Source: a virus
Virus record (IMG/VR): IMGVR_UViG_3300009161_000031
Location: 1-64,000 of that record
Length of the DNA: 64,000 nucleotides
Direction: 5' to 3' (one strand)
The translations under genes and the position numbers were made by a program. Every line of letters starts with the position of its first letter. Position 1 is the first letter of the stretch. Shown one piece after another: positions 62,132 to 64,000 of this stretch. The notes under the pieces were generated by a model, which saw only the letters and a program-made list of their open reading frames with translations, was not told the origin of the DNA and made no database searches.

Positions 62132-63109
62132 ATGGCAGAAACTTGGTATAATCATCTTGGCCTATGCGCCGACTATTCAACAGCAAACCTTGATTTAGCA
62201 GCCAGTATTGGCGCTCAGTGGATACGCACATCACCCGAGTATGGGTGGAATATTTCTGCCGCTATTATCAAAACTCAGACCGACGCTATACGTGCTAAAG
62301 GTATGAAGCATCTTGCTGTAGTTCAATATAACTCTGGGGGAACTCAAACTCATAACTACGATAATATGTTTACTGCTCCAACAATAAGAGCATCTTTTAT
62401 TAGTTGGGTAGCATCGTTAGCACCATGTTGCGATGCTATAGAAATTGGCAATGAATGGAATTTGACTGCAGTATTCTGGCAAGGCACTTTTGATAAAACA
62501 TGGAAGCAGCAAGCTCAACTTATGTATGACGTTGCCGTTGCTTGCAAAAAAAAGAATCCTGATATCATTCTCGTTACCGCAGGAATGTCGCCATATGGCA
62601 ACGATGACGGTGGTACTACCAACAAGTGGCCTCAGTCAGCGTTACCGCTACTTATTGCCGAGATAGACCGTCTTGCGAAGGCCGGAGGGCTAACAGGGTT
62701 TAGCGCCCTATTTGGTGGCATAGGACAGCATCTTTATGAGACAAAATATAATCCGAAGTCTGGCCCAGACGCTAACCATCCCGGTTGGTGGGCTGTCAAG
62801 CGTAACCGTACAGTCTGGTTTGGTGGAACCGCTAAAGGAACTTCAGGAACGTGGATTTGGCCGGGAATAGCAAAATATGGTGTCCCTATCTGGAACACAG
62901 AGTTTGGACAAAAGCGTATAGACTTTGCTAGTGGGGCGACTGCTGCAACTCATATGGGTTATTACTTTGAGGAGTATGAATCTCAGAAGGCTGCGGGTAT
63001 AAAGATAGCGATGCACGTTGTCATTTCCAAGAAAGCTTTTGATGGCGATTGGACGCTTGATCCTGATACCAAATTGCGTATCAAAACACAATCACTGAAG
63101 GCTTGGTAA
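62132..63109 (+). CDS. Glycoside hydrolase, clan GH-A type
   Basis: 325 residues reading as a TIM barrel. IEIGNEWN (N107-E108) is the strand-4 acid/base pair and PIWNTEFGQK (E257) the strand-7 nucleophile of GH-A enzymes. It likely cuts a polysaccharide of the host surface or acts as a tail depolymerase; no signal peptide or tail-attachment domain is seen. Leaderless transcript. Confidence 0.85.
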   Translation: MAETWYNHLGLCADYSTANLDLAASIGAQWIRTSPEYGWNISAAIIKTQTDAIRAKGMKHLAVVQYNSGGTQTHNYDNMFTAPTIRASFISWVASLAPCCDAIEIGNEWNLTAVFWQGTFDKTWKQQAQLMYDVAVACKKKNPDIILVTAGMSPYGNDDGGTTNKWPQSALPLLIAEIDRLAKAGGLTGFSALFGGIGQHLYETKYNPKSGPDANHPGWWAVKRNRTVWFGGTAKGTSGTWIWPGIAKYGVPIWNTEFGQKRIDFASGATAATHMGYYFEEYESQKAAGIKIAMHVVISKKAFDGDWTLDPDTKLRIKTQSLKAW

Positions 63110-63117
63110 ATAATATT

Positions 63118-63267
63118 ATGAGTCAATCTGAAACTGAAACTAGATGTGTTTGTGCTAGGTGTGGACTAATTGCAATTGTCCCCAGCGACGGACGTTCAAT
63201 ATGGAGACTGGGCACTTGCCCTAGTTGCGATATGGTTGCATGGGTTGCCGATGAGTCAACTGCATAG
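63118..63267 (+). CDS. Zinc-ribbon protein (49 aa)
   Basis: CARC near 13-16 and CPSC near 35-38 form a compact ribbon. 8 nt after the hydrolase stop, probably co-transcribed. Confidence 0.66.
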   Translation: MSQSETETRCVCARCGLIAIVPSDGRSIWRLGTCPSCDMVAWVADESTA

Positions 63268-63311
63268 TTATATTATATAAGTTATTTATAGCTATATTTT
63301 TTGATGTAACG

Positions 63312-63317
63312 TATAAT
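63312..63317 (+). promoter_or_regulatory. Leaderless-type -10 box
   Basis: Perfect TATAAT ending 6 nt before the ATG at 63324; -35 weak. Confidence 0.65.
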
Positions 63318-63323
63318 AGCTTT

Positions 63324-63506
63324 ATGTATGTTAGCTATTTTATTGGTGGACCATTGCATAGAAAAAAAACTAACAGCCGTGTAGTTCCAGCTGTAAAAAT
63401 TGTATTTAAAGATTCAAATAAAGTTATTCATATTTATGACAAGCTTAAAGTAACTAGCAATGAATTTCATGCGTGTTATCGATATGCTGGCGTATCTAAG
63501 ATCTAA
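63324..63506 (+). CDS. Hypothetical 60-aa basic protein
   Basis: MYVSYFIGGPLHRKK start and basic strands (VVPAVKIVFKDSNKVIHIYDK). Resembles a small beta-rich nucleic-acid-binding protein. No ribosome site. Unknown. Confidence 0.68.
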   Translation: MYVSYFIGGPLHRKKTNSRVVPAVKIVFKDSNKVIHIYDKLKVTSNEFHACYRYAGVSKI

Positions 63507-63519
63507 TGGTAAATACGTC

Positions 63520-63539
63520 ACCACAAGTTGTGGTACACT
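63520..63539 (+). promoter_or_regulatory. Palindrome overlapping -10 box
   Basis: ACCACAA-G-TTGTGGT (63520-63534), with TACACT starting on its last base. A repressor site over a promoter is the natural reading. Confidence 0.5.
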
Positions 63540-63558
63540 GTTTCTCGGAGGATAGTAA

Positions 63559-63723
63559 ATGAGATGTATTAAGTGTGGAAATTTTGCGTCATCTAAAGTA
63601 GAGATGCATGATGATTATCGATTTAAGATGCGCTATTACTGTACTCCTTGTCTTAAAATCTCTAAAAAAGGTGAACTTTTAAAATGGCAAATAAAAATAA
63701 GCTTGTTAGACCAATCAACTTAA
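63559..63723 (+). CDS. Zinc-binding protein (54 aa)
   Basis: GGAGGAT before the ATG. CIKC at 3-6 and CTPC at ~28-31 form the metal site; basic C-terminus. Overlaps the next gene by 40 nt. Confidence 0.65.
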   Translation: MRCIKCGNFASSKVEMHDDYRFKMRYYCTPCLKISKKGELLKWQIKISLLDQST

Positions 63724-63908
63724 GTATTCACGCTATTGAAGATAGTCGTGGAGGTTATACTGTTGATACATACTTTGGTGACCGAAAGATAAGAATTAAT
63801 TCTAATTTATATGAGACATCTGATATTGCATTAGATATGGCTGAACGTATTTTGTCTGTTGCTTTTGAGCGAATCTTAACTAAGACTCTTGGCTCTGTTG
63901 ACCTATAA
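63684..63908 (+). CDS. Hypothetical 74-aa protein
   Basis: Basic start (MANKNKLVRPINLSI), beta hairpin, then a long helix (IALDMAERILSVAFERIL). Overlaps the preceding gene. Unknown. Confidence 0.68.
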   Translation: MANKNKLVRPINLSIHAIEDSRGGYTVDTYFGDRKIRINSNLYETSDIALDMAERILSVAFERILTKTLGSVDL

Positions 63909-63943
63909 TTTTCTATCTGTTTTTGCTTTTCATTTAGCGATGG

Positions 63944-63949
63944 TATAAT
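63944..63949 (+). promoter_or_regulatory. Leaderless-type -10 box
   Basis: Perfect TATAAT ending 6 nt before an ATG at 63956. Confidence 0.62.
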
Positions 63950-63955
63950 GTGATT

Positions 63956-64000
63956 ATGGATTTAGAGATAGTGTGTATTATTAATTGTGACGATTGTGGA
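63956..64000 (+). CDS. Start of a Cys-rich gene, cut by window edge
   Basis: 15 codons visible, beginning MDLEIVCIINCDDCG with a CDDC knuckle. Probably another zinc-ribbon protein; the rest lies outside the window. Confidence 0.5.
   Translation, partial: MDLEIVCIINCDDCG

Overview
The window looks like part of a large actinobacteriophage genome, seen at both ends in mid-sequence. Evidence: two WhiB-like proteins (an actinobacterial family), an Rpf-like lytic enzyme, an NlpC/P60 endolysin, ThyX, terminase genes, a complete phage-style replication set, dense overlapping small genes, two isolated tRNAs and no host housekeeping genes. The host cannot be named from the sequence.

Layout. (1) 1-20 kb, + strand: tail end of a possible virion gene, HNH nuclease, metallophosphoesterase, then replication and nucleotide metabolism (DnaB-like helicase, primase, a likely ssDNA-binding protein, dCMP deaminase, DnaE-type polymerase, RecA-like ATPase, Cas4-like nuclease, RuvC-like resolvase), ending with a terminase pair. 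(2) 20-23.3 kb, +: second WhiB, Rpf-like enzyme, small genes and a ferredoxin. (3) 23.7-39.2 kb, +: a visibly AT-rich block of about 45 tightly overlapping small genes (many zinc ribbons, tandem paralogues, a GHKL-like/HExxH protein, an Api92-like and a KTSC protein) with tRNA-Glu(UUC) and tRNA-Leu(UAA). (4) 39.2-40.8 kb: almost gene-free, with strong RNA-structure signals. (5) 40.8-53.7 kb, - strand: a GC-rich array of more than 20 mostly single-gene cassettes. (6) 54.1-60.0 kb, -: C5 DNA methyltransferase, SNase-like nuclease, NlpC/P60 endolysin, membrane/coiled-coil proteins and ThyX. (7) 60.2-64 kb, +: small genes and a GH-A-type glycoside hydrolase.

The outstanding system is region 5. 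Twenty cassettes each carry a sigma70-type promoter on the - strand (TTGACT/TGGACT/TAGACT, exactly 17 bp, TAGTTT-like box), preceded by an AT-rich tract, and drive one small orphan protein. GC-rich hairpins follow most genes and would stop transcription. Between cassettes sits a long, nearly perfect hairpin with a conserved outer clamp and exchanged arms, and from 46.7 kb on also a palindrome CACTCTRAGTG. In the right half, TTGACA-N17-TTTRTT promoters on the + strand point across the palindrome and hairpin. Proteins recur as paralogues, some with swapped ends. The architecture resembles host-takeover modules in the terminal redundancies of other large phages (for example SPO1), but the proteins and elements are not ones I recognise.

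A second recurring theme is a promoter whose -10 box ends exactly 6 nt before a start codon, predicting leaderless mRNAs for the terminase, the ferredoxin, the glycoside hydrolase and about eight other genes.
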